From the NCBI GenBank assembly GCA_022376515.1, contig WTXI01000134.1:35741-99740 (forward strand): a stretch of DNA of 64,000 nucleotides, in the 5' to 3' direction. The notes under the pieces are model-generated. The model was not told where the DNA came from. It searched no databases and saw only the letters and a list, made by a program, of their open reading frames with translations. Made by a program: the position numbers and the translations under genes. Below, piece after piece: positions 25,097-37,740 of the stretch. Numbering within the stretch: position 1 is the first letter of the stretch; each line of letters opens with the position of its first letter. Origin of the DNA: Lactifluus volemus. Its lineage: Eukaryota > Basidiomycota > Agaricomycetes > Russulales > Russulaceae.

Positions 25097-26290
25097 GTAA
25101 TTTTTATTTCAAATCCCTGTACTCTCATGAGACTATCTGTTACTATTACTACAGTCTAGTGGATGACCTGTTTATATATCACTCACCAAGGAGTATGTCT
25201 GGAGCGCTCTCAGACTTTGTTCGCGCGCTTCCCCACCTTTTCTGCAAGCCACCATGAACTACACCTCTAGGGGCTGCCCACTCAAGCTCCGTAGCACGTT
25301 CCCCATCTCTGGAGCTACGTCTTATATGACGCTGACGATCATTCCAGGTTCAGAGCACCGAGAACTTGTAGGAGGTGTACTCAGTGGAAGTCGCTCCGTG
25401 TACGCAAAGACGAGCAGCTGGCGCTGATTTGGGCTTGTACGCAGTAAGGAACATGAGATACCTGTTGTGCTTCTCGGGCATGTGAAGCTGCTGCGAGCCT
25501 TCGACGCAACACGTCATTCTTACTCCTGTTGGGCTGCAACAGAGATGTCGCACCTCGAATTCCTCGACGTCGCCGTCACGTCGGCACTATTGGGGCGCAC
25601 CTTAAGTTCGACCACGGGGCCAGACGAAGTGCGTCATCGTAACGAGTCTCTCGCTATTAAAAACCAAGCTCTGGAGCATCGAGATAACTCTGATTATAGT
25701 TCTGTAAACAATCTGCCTTCCCTTGTTTGGGTGGGATCTTAGCTTCTGTCACGAGTGATCGCATGCGTAGATATATTGACCCAGTCAGCTGGCAGTGTCA
25801 CAAGCACCTTATATCACAGTAAGTTAGGACATCATCACTCCGTTGGGGACGGCGAGACAAGCATCGGGAACGATGAGCTGGGAAAAGAAGGTGAACATAT
25901 GACCAAGTCACTGACCGCCACTGTGACACACAGGTTAGCCTGACGCAAGGGAATCGAAGGGATGCATCGAGTCTGATTTGAGAGCGCCCCTCACACTAGA
26001 AATGCCGGCTTTGTTGTCGGGAACCTTGCTTTCCAGTCCTTTATCTCTCTGAGAAATCCCACAATACAAACTCAAGTTCGATGTATGACAGGTTATGATG
26101 AGAGATTCCCTATTTCATAATAAATGTATTTCTAATCCATATGTTGAACGATAGACGATGTGAAAGAGAAAAGAGCAGACAACAACCATCACGAGAAACA
26201 CAACTGCAAAACAGAACGGAGTATGGAAAAGATCATGGGTAATGCAGGCCCCACTAAGTTACGCGGTTAGGATGACAAACTTGGGTATGT
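25097..26290. other. 3' flank of NLR copy 3 (non-coding)
   Basis: The part 25097-25750 is a diverged version of the common NLR 3' flank; part of it (to about 25315) is closest to the flank of copy 4. The part from about 25950 to 26290 has no counterpart elsewhere in the window. No gene is supported. Confidence 0.4.
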
Positions 26291-26700
26291 AGAATGACGA
26301 CAACTGACAGACAGTGACAGCAGCGTTGGGAAGCTCCATCATGATCAACTTCAGGACGAGTCTCTCAGGCTCTTGCTAAGGCTTGTTTGGTTGCGCGGAG
26401 ATCATGTAGCCGACAGCTTCGTAAAACGTATGGACTTGTTGTGGGGTGAGATCCACTGTGATTCTCTGGCGAGAATTGACAAACGGACAACGCACTCATC
26501 GCCGGAAATCGATTGATAGCCCAACATAGCGTGTTCAAGTTTTTCCATGACCACTCTGTGGCGTTGACGTGTTCTATGAGCTTCTCAGTAAAGATATTTT
26601 CCGTGTCGGCGACATCCAAATGGGTTAGGTGCACCAAGAGTTCGTGCATTGACTTGTACAAAACAATAGTATCGAACTCTTTCATGAATTCGCGAGATTT
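26291..26700 (-). pseudogene. Exportin-1 (CRM1/XPO1) pseudogene fragment
   Basis: Read on the minus strand, 26680-26515 encodes [27 protein letters not shown] and [14 protein letters not shown], signature sequence of the exportin-1 nuclear export receptor. After SISG the sequence jumps, with loss of well over 100 codons and a frame change, to a second exportin segment at about 26460-26379: [20 protein letters not shown] followed by [12 protein letters not shown] stop follows at 26376-26378, and more decayed sequence runs to about 26300. Full exportin-1 is roughly 1070 residues, so this is a small, internally deleted relic. It is an essential single-copy gene in fungi, so the functional gene must lie elsewhere. 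Confidence 0.85.
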
Positions 26701-26739
26701 CGCCCTCTTCGTTAGAGGATGGAGCTTGAGGCTACCACC

Positions 26740-27717
26740 AAGTCGTTGGAACAACTGCGTCCGCCTCCAATTGCAAATGGGCCTTCTGAAGAGGGCGGCC
26801 TTTAGCCAAGGAGATGTCTCATGTGGTGGAACCCAAGCAGGTCTGCGACGCAGAAAAGTCAGTTGGACCCATCGTGTTATATTTGGTTGTGGTTCCGATG
26901 CAGCTCAAACTCCACATCTCCCCTCTTACACCAAGCCTGCCCGCATCAGTGCCAATAACCCCCGCCCCAAACCGAATCAACACGCTGATGGCGTCACGCA
27001 TCGCGAGTTTCTCACACTGAGAGGACCCACGACGTGTATATCGATTCCCTACCCTGAAAAGCAGGGGTGTACGGTATGCACACACATCGCGCACCAAGTG
27101 CGAGGAACACCAGCGGTGGTGGTGGTGGTGGAGGCATTAAATGTAAATCTAACAAACCCGATGACGACAACGACGATATGGACGAAGCATGTCGATCACG
27201 GTGATGACGATGATGCCGGCGACCACCTTGACGGTCCTCCGAGATACCGGCGGCCTCGCTCCTCGTCGCACCACCTGTTGTATGACGATGCGCGGTGTAG
27301 TTCAATTTGTACGCCCGGGTATCCAGGCAGCCAAAACTGCACAGGCGGTAGTAGAGGCGCGGGAGGTACAACTTCAGTAGGACGACGACGACCGTCCTCC
27401 CCGTATTTACGCTCGCCGATATCGGCGTCGGACGCCATCGTCGGAGTTGACGTCTGTTTCAACAACGGGTCGTTCAGGGCCACGAGGAATAATAGGTACC
27501 GGCCGGGCGACGCTGCGCGTGAAGGGTTTTTTTCCGTTGGACGAGACTGATGCAGCGCCATCTTGTATGCAGAACGGCCGCCAGGATCGCTTGCGTGCAG
27601 GTCCCTCAGTTGGCTTTAGCACCATAACAGACAGCAGCGGTGTGGGTAGCGGTGGTGTGTCACGGCGCTGGCGCGAATTCCGGTGTCTGCCAGATGCTTG
27701 TGAAGGCGTGGGTGAGG
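26740..27717. repeat. Block Y copy 1 (duplicated about 1-kb segment)
   Basis: This block is repeated at 36765-37740 after NLR copy 4 and nowhere else in the window. It contains short trinucleotide-like runs (GGTGGTGGTGG near 27115, GACGACAACGACGA near 27165). Long open frames occur on both strands, but they differ in length and frame between the two copies. A minus-strand gene is possible (SVLIRFGAGVIGTD near 26990) but I cannot settle exons. Confidence 0.5.
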
Positions 27718-29205
27718 TCAGCCCCGGAGAGTGAGGGCAAGACTTGTCGTGGCGCCGAGATTTGTAGTTTCTGTGACAGTTACCTCGAAAGGGAGATTGC
27801 CAGATAAATTAGACGGGACGGCAACGTCCTCGAGAGGGGGAAAGGCCCGAAACACGCTATCGACATGCCCATCAATGAGCCACTTGCCGATCATTTCTTG
27901 TGCCCAGCCCATCTCGCGCTCGACCTCCTCCTGTTCTTCCCGTCTTTCCTTCTCCCCCTCCAGCCTTTCCTTGAGCTTCTCCAAACACTCTTCACGTTTG
28001 TTGGCACTCCACGCCTTAGGTGGGTTCACCTCGGGGCCATCCAGAGAAATGTTCACTTCGAAGAGCTGGCGTCCCGTGCGTCCGAGCTTGAGGTATCCTT
28101 TCTGTGCCCAATCCCGTATGTCTGACTCATCCGAGTCGAGCAACAGAACGAGGCGCCTTGAGCATGGCTCGCCCACAGTCAGCTCGGGGAGGTAGGATAT
28201 TTTTGGGCCCGGGTAGTCCCATCCGAGGTGTGAAAGAGTCGCTTGGATCTGGTGTCGTTGATTTCTCAAGGGCATCGGGACAGGAAATGCGGAGATGATA
28301 GGCAGCAAGGAAGGCAGAGTGAGGTTCGAGTCGGAGTGCGGGGAGTACGTTGGTGTGGCCATGAATTTGCTGGGGAGGTCGATCTGTTACATGGGACAAG
28401 TAAGGAGTGGGGAGATCACGGGAGGAGTGTCCCTACAGCAGTGCTCGCCTATGTCGGGAGGGTCATAATGTATTCCTGAGTGGAGATGCTGCAACGCAAC
28501 GGAGGGTGCCTTTGGTTGTCTGGAATTGGCAGCACTTGAACGGCAAGTGGAGGTTTCGATGCGGGAGGAACGAGTGCGGGAAGATGAAACGATGGAGGAT
28601 GATATCAAAGAGGACAATGTGACAGATGATTCACTGCTATAAGTGAAGTCACTGCCTCCGATAGTGGCCGTCCTCCACCGATCGATATCACTATAAGAAA
28701 TGCCGGACTTGTTCCCTGGACTACGCTTGGAATAGGGTACAACAACGCCGTCATATCTAGAAGGATAGGCATACACGTGAGCGTGATGCTGTGCTTCCTT
28801 TGGAGAGATGGACTTGGTCTCTTTTCTCTATTTTGAGAGGGCAAAGGGCTTCTTTGACGAGTATGAGAAGATTTGAATAAGCCAAACTCAAAGACGGTGC
28901 TGAAGTCTGACTTTCTGCTGTGACTGAGAGATGTTAGATTAGAAACACTTATCATTCGGTATATTGAGCCCTCCGAGTCTCCAATGTTCCTTGTGAGCCA
29001 CATGCCCCATCGGGTGATTATTGGCCTGAAGGAAAAGGCACACGCGTACTTGACATTGACCGGAGTTTGCTGGAGCAGTTGTATATGTGAAAAAGCTCGA
29101 GCGGGTGCTGCACCGGTACATGATGGCATATATGAGAGGAGGAACACCGTAGACCCGATGAAAGCGACATGGTACGGTATCAGGCAGCGTATGCAGAGGA
29201 TGTGA
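27718..29205 (-). pseudogene. Gene X copy c: minus-strand hypothetical gene, best-preserved last exon
   Basis: The last exon is open for 214 codons (28362-27718): PLRNQRHQIQATLSHLGWDY, DSDESDIRDWAQKGYLKLG, then a highly charged heptad-like stretch (ECLEKLKERLEGEKERREEQ) and IGKWLIDGHVDSVFRAFPP. The serine-rich exon (28776-28400) is also open. The 5' exon has the membrane-like segment near 29140, but the splice donor that is GTAAGTG in copies a, b and d reads GATAAGTG near 28950, a GT to GA change expected to block splicing. I do not recognise the family. Either the gene is dead or an alternative donor is used. Confidence 0.5.
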
Positions 29206-29860
29206 GATTAGCGCTGTGCTCGGCCCGGCAAAAAACTGTGAGCCAGTCGAAGCCCAAGCCCTTGCATGTCGTGCAACCGGAGGGCGTCAGTTTTAAGATG
29301 GACAGGCATGTGCTCGAATGGCAGAAGTGGAAGATGCACATTGGTGGATTACTCGTAAGAGTTTCCTAACGATCTACATCCGCTGATTTGTGCCTCTGAA
29401 TGGTTCTCATGAATGTTGACTTCAGCCATGGTGAAGGAATTGCGCTCTTGGAAATCACATGGAGTCTTGTGCCCGTTATTTTACTGTCTCTCGCTCACAG
29501 TGATGCTGATGCCCTATGGCGCACCCGAGTATCCTCATCCACGAATGTTTTGCTTTTGATAGGTGACCAATGGAAGGACTAGAGAAAGAAGCTGATATAG
29601 ACAAAATGACGCTCAATTAGAGTATAACATTCTACTGCGATCTTACACCTCGCATCCGCGGCAGTTGTACCAGTGTGGCAGAGAGCGGTACGTGAGTCCC
29701 ACTCTCCACCGTTCCTTGTATTTATCCGAGATAAAACGAGGTTCAAAAGGGTCCGAGATCAAACAAATCTATTGCGAAATGAGGAGCGTACTCTCGGAAA
29801 ACATCAAATGGTCGGGCAAGTCAGGAAGGAAAAAAATGTTGCGTAAGCTTTTGATAGTTC
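29206..29860. other. Intergenic spacer (conserved array segment)
   Basis: Equivalent to 5081-5646 and 17501-18115, with a deletion of the CTCTACCCGCCTCCC tract near 29645. No gene supported. Confidence 0.35.
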
Positions 29861-30728
29861 CTGCAAGGCACGGCGAATATAGCCCGCCAGCCAGACCCCG
29901 TGAACCCTAGCCCGCCCCGTTCTTCTTGCTCAGGCTGCCAACACGACACGCAAGCCGCGGCTGCCACAGCACCTAGCTCGGGGCTCGAGCGCCGTAGCCG
30001 CGGCCCAGCTCCTCTCCACGCTCACTCTCACCACGCTTCTCCCGCTACCACACTCGTCGATAAGACAACTGGAACGGAAGTACCCTACCTGTATTGGGAA
30101 GCGGTGTGAGTTTAATTCCGAACCTATCTTTCTCGTCTGGCCGTGACTGAATGTTCCTCCTTAGCGTGAATCCTCACCTCAGAACTCCTGATGTCTCTCG
30201 TGCCTCTACTCCTGTAGGCAACGCGGAGACACTCGATCCTTCTCATCCATCAGTGACTCCGGGAAACTCGATCCTTCTCCCCATAGGCAAAGTTCCGGGC
30301 TACTTAGATGCCGCCCTCAAAGCCCTCACCTTGCACACGGAAGCGCGCACCTCGTTCATCACGTCCGTATCTATTCTCCTCACTTCGAAGACAATGTATC
30401 AACGTGGCATATTCGGTGACTGTTCAGAAGTTGGCTACCGGATCTGCTAAAGCACGAGTACGTCGCGCTCCGGTTCCTCCCACAGGAATCGTACGAGCAA
30501 GCTGCGCCGATGGTCGTCTCTCCCACGCCTGACGTGGTCACACACGTGTTCATGCTCTTCCGTGGTGTAGCCTCCGCCGACGTTGAACTTTGGCAATCGG
30601 CGAGCGCACTTACGTCCGCGGTAGACGATACAATATCCTGGAAGGAGGTTGTCGGGGTCGACGCAGCGCGTGGGCATGATCTGAGGTTGTTCCGTGTGCT
30701 GGTGTGGGGTGGAATTGAGATCGAGTGA
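29861..30728 (+). pseudogene. KPVIYLYP-family remnant d (3' half, still open)
   Basis: The best-preserved 3' half. The frame from about 29903 reads through LVDKTTGTEVPYLYWEAV, is spliced at a GTGAGT donor (about 30108) to VNPHLRTPDVSRASTPVGN, then spliced again to WLPDLLKHEYVALRFLPQ and ends ...VWGGIEIE with TGA at 30726-30728. No lesion is seen in this half, but the family's first half (including KPVIYLYP) is absent and no in-frame ATG is evident. It may be expressed as part of a chimeric transcript, but I treat it as a remnant. Confidence 0.55.
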
Positions 30729-31050
30729 GGGCGATGCCATTTCCGGAGGTGATGATAGACGAGTAATGTACTGATACGCAAGGGGTTTGATTTTTGCTGT
30801 CGTCAGTGCCCATGATTCTTGGTAACATCAGACGACACCGACAATGACATTTTGTGAATCTGCGCATAAAGTTGGCGGGCCTAGCCCGTTCATGTTGTGT
30901 GCTGTTTGTTCTCAGCGCCCTAAGGCGAAACGTGGGGCGTGTGCTACAGTATCTCATATCCATCTCATCTCTCCTACCCTACTCTTCGCTTCCTTTCAAA
31001 CCTATATTTCTGTCTTTGAAGGACATTTCAATAGCTAAAAACATACCCAC

Positions 31051-34000
31051 ATGATCCCAAATTCGTATGTCAGAGTCTCTGCCTTATCGCTAATTGTCCT
31101 TACCTGAGCTGAGCAGCCCAGGTCCTCAAAGCTCCGGAGTAGGCTCCATCAATCGCGGCCATGTCAGCGAGACCCAACAAATCTCGCTTCCCCTCCAAGT
31201 GACCCGTCCGTGTCTTTATCATCCCACTCCAATAGATACTACATTTTTGTTTCGTTAGTCCTAAAAGCGCTCAACCTTCCCCGTCTCAAGACCGTACTTG
31301 GAAGAAAGAGACGATTCTATGCTACTGTGAACCATGGGGAGAGATCGTGGCAGACACAAGCTGTGCGGAGCGTGGCTCAACGTGTGGAATGGAACGAGAA
31401 CGTCGACGCTTTGTGAGTCTTGTCATATTTCTGTTCCTACGGATGGCTGAGTCTCCTGCAGCACTGTACAACCATCCTCCAGTATCACGATATCACTTTA
31501 TGTGAAGAAGACTGTGGGGACGGACGTCCTTATTGGAAGGCAGGAGATTACCTGTGAACCCAGAAATGGTTCGCCTATTTCTTGCAATTCTTAGTGATCG
31601 TTCTGGCTGAACATGCTACACGAAGAACTTGACATTGTTCTCGGTCATGCTGGCAGATATGGTGGACATAATACACCGGAGCCAGCCACAGTATTCCTAA
31701 CGATCGCGATGTCAGCAAACACAGGTTCCTCTCTGACTGGGGTAGTCAATACCCCGAACCTTACAACGGCGGGTCCGGCTATCCTTGTTACCACGGATCC
31801 TGATGTCCTTCCCATTAAGAGGGATAGTACTGGGCTGCCAACAGCAGGAGGCCCGATGGTGGAGTCACGTGACACAATTCGTGATGCTCAGGAAGCTCTG
31901 GACAACATTGACACGATGAAGACGTGGAATAATGCTGTAAATGCTGTCAAGTGGGTGATGGACACTGTCGGTAAAATTGCAGAAGTATGCCCAGTATCGT
32001 TTTTGTTAATCCGTCCTGATCTAACGTCCACTGCTCAGCTGAACCCTTATGCAAAGCTAGCATGGAACATGCTCTCAAAGATCCCCGAGGTGCGTCTCCT
32101 TGTCTTGTCCCAGGTCGATCTTTGTTCATCCTGCCGCCAGGTTTTGCTACAGCAAGTTCAGCGTGACGATAACGTCCAAACACTACTTGAGGCGATAGTC
32201 GATGCGTTTGAATTCGCGGAAGAGGCCGACCCGTTACGAGACATCAGGCCGGAGTCTAGGCAAGCAAAGATCCTAGAGGAGATGCTGAGATGCGTCACCG
32301 AATGTGCCGAATTTATCACATCGTATGCGGAGGACGTTAATGTTGGTACGTCGTCTTGGTCTGTCTTGTTGATCATTATAAACATGTGATTACAGGAAGA
32401 CGGGTTTTGAAGAATATCGTCGGCCCAGTTGATGAAAACATTGAACAGCACCGCTCGAACCTCGTCCGACTCCGAGAAACTTTCCTCGCCCAAGCTACTG
32501 TCATCACCGAGGTCACTGTGATAGAGGCTGGTGCGTAATTGTTAGTCACACGATCGTTGGATGATCGATCTCACAAGAGGAACACAGAACTCGGTGCAAT
32601 CATCAGAGAACTGCCTTATAAAGGAGGCTGGCGATTCGGCGATGAGATGCGCTGTCTTCCAGGCACACGCAAAGACTTCCTGGACCATATTGTCAAGTGG
32701 ATCGAGAATCCGGAATCGAATCGTGGGCTCGTTCTATTTGGCCAGGCTGGCACGGGAAAGTCTTCGATTGCATATGAAATTGCACATCGTTTCGATGACA
32801 AATATCTCGGCTGTTACTTCGCCTTTCTGAGGAAAGAGCAGTCGAGAGACGAGGCTTATCAGCTGTTCACGACAATTGCCCGGGATCTCTCCGATCGTAA
32901 TCTTGCGTTCAAGCACGCCCTCGGGAAGGTCGTCAAGGATAAATCTTCCCTTCGCAATACCCGAAATTATCGCAAACTTTTCGAATCCCTCCTTGTCGAA
33001 CCGCTGAAGGACCTGTCGCTCCCTCTCCCGGTTCTTATCATCATCGACGCATTGGATGAGAGTGGAGATGCAGTCGGACAAACTGGATTACACACCTTTC
33101 TTGCCGAACACCTTGCCGACCTCCCACAAGAGTTCCGCATACTCATCACTTCAAGACCAGAGGGTGGTATCGAGCCTGCATTCACAGGAGCATCGTCTGT
33201 CGACATGCTCTACATGGATGACAGTGAACTGGCCGCCAAGACGGAACAAGATATTCTGTTGTATCTTCAGAAGAATCTTCCTCGGGACATGTTCAAGGAG
33301 CATGGTGGTGAACTAGCAAAGGCGGCAGAGGGCCTGTTCCAGTGGGCAGCTGCTGCATCCGGGTTCATAAATGGCCCTCCTGCTAGCTTTGGCTTCAGCA
33401 AGAGAAAGTGTGTACAGCGCCTGTTAGGACACTCTCGAGATCACCGTGGAGAAGATCCGTTGGACAAATTATACAAAGAGATTCTTGAGGGGTACTTCGG
33501 ACCGCAAGAAGCTCAGATTCTATTTCGTTCCGTCATGGGACAGCTTCTTGCTGCAACCGAATCGCTTTCGATACAATCCTTAATCGCCTTGCGTCGACAT
33601 GCCCCCATCGATGACCCCGAGGATTCTGATCCTGTCCTTGAGATGCTCCGTCACCTCGGCTCACTGCTGAGTCACGTGACTTCATCCGATCACACGCGTC
33701 CCATTGTTCCTCTCCATACATCATTCCGCGACTTTCTGACGAGCAAGAAGAATGACATGTTTTATGTGGACCTTGATGAAGCGCATCGTGAATTGGCACA
33801 TTCCTGCGTCAGCTTGATGCTCGTCAAGCTCAAGTTCAACATTTGCGAGCTCGAGTCATCATACCTTGCGAACAGCGATGTCCCAGACCTTAACTCTCGA
33901 GTTTCCAAACACATTCCACCTGCTCTATCATATGCCTGCATTTCCTGGGGCAATCACTTAGGACATGTTGATTTCGAGCAAGACCTCTTCGCGAAACTTC

Positions 34001-36500
34001 GGTCCCTGTTCGAGACAAAGTTTCTGTTTTGGCTTGAAGTGCTTAGCATCAAGTGCAAAGTGAGGGTTGCTCTTCCAGCATTGTCTTCTCTGACGACATG
34101 GCTACGGTCTGGCAAGAGTAAGGCATGTACATCCCATACTTGAATTTGACATGTACTGATGATCGCATCATCATACAATTACAACAGCCGTCTGAAACTG
34201 CGGAAAATTTGGTGGCAATTGTGAATGATGGGTCCGCATTTGTGCGGTACTTTGGGATGCCCATTGCAAGGAGCGCACCACATATCTATATTTCTGCCCT
34301 ACCATTCGCACCGTCCTCTTCCCTCATCGTCAAGCATTACCTTCATCTATTCCCTCGTACGCTGTGCTTGGAACGCGGGCAGTTGTCTCATTGGCCTGCG
34401 TTGGAAATGACGATTCAGGCACATGAAGGATCAATCGACTCTGTTGCGTTCTCACCAGATGGGCAGTGTATTGCCTCAGGCTCACGTGATTTCACGATCC
34501 GGGTGTGGGATGCCACGACCGGGGAGCTTGTTGCAGGCCCGTTTACTGCACACACTGGCTATGTCGATTCGATTGCATTCTCTCCTGGCGGGCAGCACAT
34601 CGCCTCGAGCTCGGAGGATGGTACGATTCGGGTGTGGGATGCTGCAACAGGCGAGATCTTCGCAGGCCCGTTTACTAGTCGCACCGACGAGGTCTATTCT
34701 GTGGCATACTCGCCTGATGGGGGGCGCATCGCCTCGGCCTCGCAAGACGGCACCATTTGCGTATGGGATGTTGCAAAAGGAGCCGTCGTGGCAGGGCCGT
34801 TTACTGGACACACTTCATGGGTCGGTCATGTTGCATTCTCGCCGGACGGGAAGCGCATCGCCTCATCCTCGGGAGATTGCACAATTCGGGTGTGGGATGC
34901 CGCCACAGGAGAGGTTGTAGCAGGCCCGTTCACTAGACACACGGACGAAGTCTACGTGGTTGCGTTCTCACCAAACGGGCAGCTCATCGCATCGGCCTCG
35001 ACAGATCGCATGATTCACGTGTGGGACGCTGCAACAGGAGAAGTCATAGTAGGACCATTTATTGGACACACCGAGCGGGTCCACTCTGTTACTTTCTCAC
35101 CAGATGGCCTGCTCATTGCCTCGGCCTCATCGGACTGTACGATCCGTGTGTGGGATTCCTCGACAGGAATCATTGTAGCAGGACCGTTTATTGGACACAC
35201 CGATCCGGTCAATTCTGTTGCATTCTCCCCCGACGGCCAACGCATCACATCGGCCTCGATCGATCGCACGGTTCGTGTGTGGGGCGCCACAGCAGATGTA
35301 GTAGTCGACCAGCTTCCTGGTCACACCAATTGGGTCTATGCTGTTGCATTCTCACCGGATAGCCGGCGCGTTGCATCAGCCTCATTCGATCATACAATTT
35401 GCGTGTGGGATACCACAACTGGGCAAGTCGCGTCGGGCCCATTTACTGGACACACCGGTCGGGTTTATTCTGTTGGATTCTCACCAGATGGGCAGCGAAT
35501 TGCCTCAGCCTCGGCGGATCGCACGATTCGTGTGTGGGATGCCGTAACAGGAGAGATGGTAGGCCCGTTTACTGGACACACCGATGAGATCAACTCTGTT
35601 GCATTCTCGCCAGACGGGCGGCGTATTGCCTCAGGTTCGGATGACCGCATCATTCACATCTGGGATGCCGCCACAGGAGTGGTCGTTGTGGGTCCATTTT
35701 CTGGACACACCGGTCGAGTCTTTTCCGTTACATTCTCGCCGGACGGGAAGCGTATCGTATCGGCCTCTGCAGATCGCACGATTCGTGTGTGGGATGCTGA
35801 GAATGGAGAGGCCATAGGAGACCCGTTTACTGGACACAGTCAGCTGGTCAGATCTGTTGCATTTTCTCCAGATGGGATGCAAATCGCTTCGGCCTCGGAA
35901 GATTGCACGATTCGCATATGGGATGTTGCAACAGGAGAGGTCATGGTAACACCATTCAAAGGACATACAGATGAGGTCAACTCTGTTGCTTTCTCGCCCG
36001 ATGGGCAACGTATCATCTCAGCCTCAAGCGATTGCACGATGCGCATGTGGAATTCCGCGACAGGAGAGGCCATAGCATGCCCATTTACAGGACACACGGG
36101 TCGGGTGTTTTGTGTTGCATTCTCCCCAGACGGGCGGTGGATTGCTTCGGCCTCGGAAGATAACACGATTCGCCTATGGGATGCTCCAACAGTAGCAAAG
36201 CCGCTTCCTGGACACACCGAATCGGTCGACTCTGTTGTAGTCTCGTCGGACATCCCGGCCTCAGGGGATCACGCAGTTATCGGGAAGGACGACATTATGA
36301 ACAATTTTTTAATTATTAATAATAATGATGGATGGATGTGTGGGGAAAAGGGAGAACTTCTTTTGTGGATTCCCCAGGTTCACCGACCATATTTTCATAG
36401 ATCCAACACTGTCTGGATAGCAGGCAGATACGAAACTTGGCTTGAACTGGCAAATTTTGTGCATGGATCAAATTGGACTACAGTATATCACGATGTCTAA
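31051..36500 (+). CDS. NLR copy 4: C2-NACHT-WD40 STAND receptor, 1672 aa, with a GC splice donor
   Basis: Exons: 31051-31064, 31114-31205, 31259-31412, 31462-31568, 31626-32089, 32141-32345, 32396-32530, 32588-34122 and 34188-36500 (5019 nt, open). Exon 5 has a four-codon insertion. Walker A GQAGTGKS is at residues 442-449 and Walker B LIIIDALDE at 541-549. The last intron begins GCATGT where the other four copies have GTATGT. GC-AG introns are spliced at low frequency in fungi, so the product may be made less efficiently or end early: read-through meets TGA at 34141. Fourteen WD40 repeats follow. The C-terminal region has an AAT-rich microexpansion near 36305-36325 (INNND). It is intact if the GC donor works. 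Confidence 0.82.
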
Positions 36501-36764
36501 ATAGCGTCAGTTGCAGTTAAAAAATTTATTCCAAATCCCTGTACTCTCACGAGACTGTATCTGTTACTATTACTACAGTAGTGGCTGACTTGTTTATAAT
36601 CCACTCACCAAGGAGTATCTGCGTGATTATCTGGAGCGCACTGAGTTTGCTCGCGCTGCCTCACCTTCTCTGCAAGCCACCATGAACTACACCTCTAGGG
36701 GCTGCCCCTCTAAAAGCTCCGTAGCACGTTCCCCATCTCTGGAGCTGCCGCAGTTGAGGTTACC
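36501..36764. other. Short 3' flank of NLR copy 4
   Basis: It matches the flank of copy 3 (25097-25315) up to CTGGAGCT, then jumps to block Y. About 1.4 kb present after copy 3, including the exportin-1 fragment, is missing. GGAGCT is present at both breakpoints in copy 3. Confidence 0.55.
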
Positions 36765-37740
36765 GCCAAGTCGTTGGAACCACTGCGTCTGCATCCAATT
36801 GCAAATGGGCCTTCTGAGGAGGGCGGCAGCGGGCACTCTTTAGCCAATGTCTCATGTGGTGGAACCCGAGCAGGTCTGCGACCCAGAAAAGTCAGTTGGA
36901 CCCATCTGGTTATATTTGGTCGTGGTTCCGATGTAGCTCAAACTCCACGCCTCCCCTCTTGCTCGCCTCAGCGCCAGTAACCCTCACCCCCAGCCGAATC
37001 AACACGCTGATGGCGTCACGCATCGCGAGTCACTCACACTGAGAGGACGCACGACGCGTATATCGACTCCCTGAAAAGCAGGGGTGTACGGTATGCACGC
37101 ACATCACGCGCCAAGTGTGAGGAACACCAGCAGCGGCGGTGGTGGTGGAGGCATTAAACGCAAATCTAACAAACCCGATGACGACAACGACGACACGGAC
37201 GAAGCATGCTGATCACGGTGATGATGGTAATACCGGCGACCACCTTGACGGCCCTCCGAGGTACCGGCGGCCTCGCATCTTCGTCGTACCACCTGTTGTA
37301 TGATGATGCGCGGTGTAGTTCAATTTGTACGCCCGGGTATCCAGGCAGCCAAAACTGCACAGGCGGTAGTAGAGGCGCGGGAGGTACAACTTCAGTAGGA
37401 CGACGACGACGGTCCTCCCCGTATTCACGCTTGCCGATATCGGCGTCGGATGCCATCGTCGGAGTTGACGTCGGTTTCAACAACGGGTCGTTCAGGGCCA
37501 CGGGGAATGATAGGTACCGGCTCGCGCGACGCTGCGCGTGAAGGGTTTTTTTCCGTTGGACAGGACTGATGCGGCGCCATCTTGTATGCAGAACGGCCGC
37601 CAGGATCGCTTGCGTGCAGGTCCCTCAGTTGGCTTTAGCACCATAACAGACAGCAGCGGTGTGGGTAGCAGTGTGAGCCAGTGTCACGGAGCTGACGCGA
37701 ATTCCGGTGTCGGCCAGATGCTTGTGAAGACATGGGTGAG
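36765..37740. repeat. Block Y copy 2
   Basis: Close relative of 26740-27717 with scattered indels. Open frames are again present on both strands but not conserved in frame. No confident gene call. Confidence 0.5.

Noticed and set aside
26513..27550. 345-codon plus-strand open frame
   Set aside because: It runs antisense over the exportin-1 fragment and through low-complexity block Y, and is not kept in the second block Y copy.
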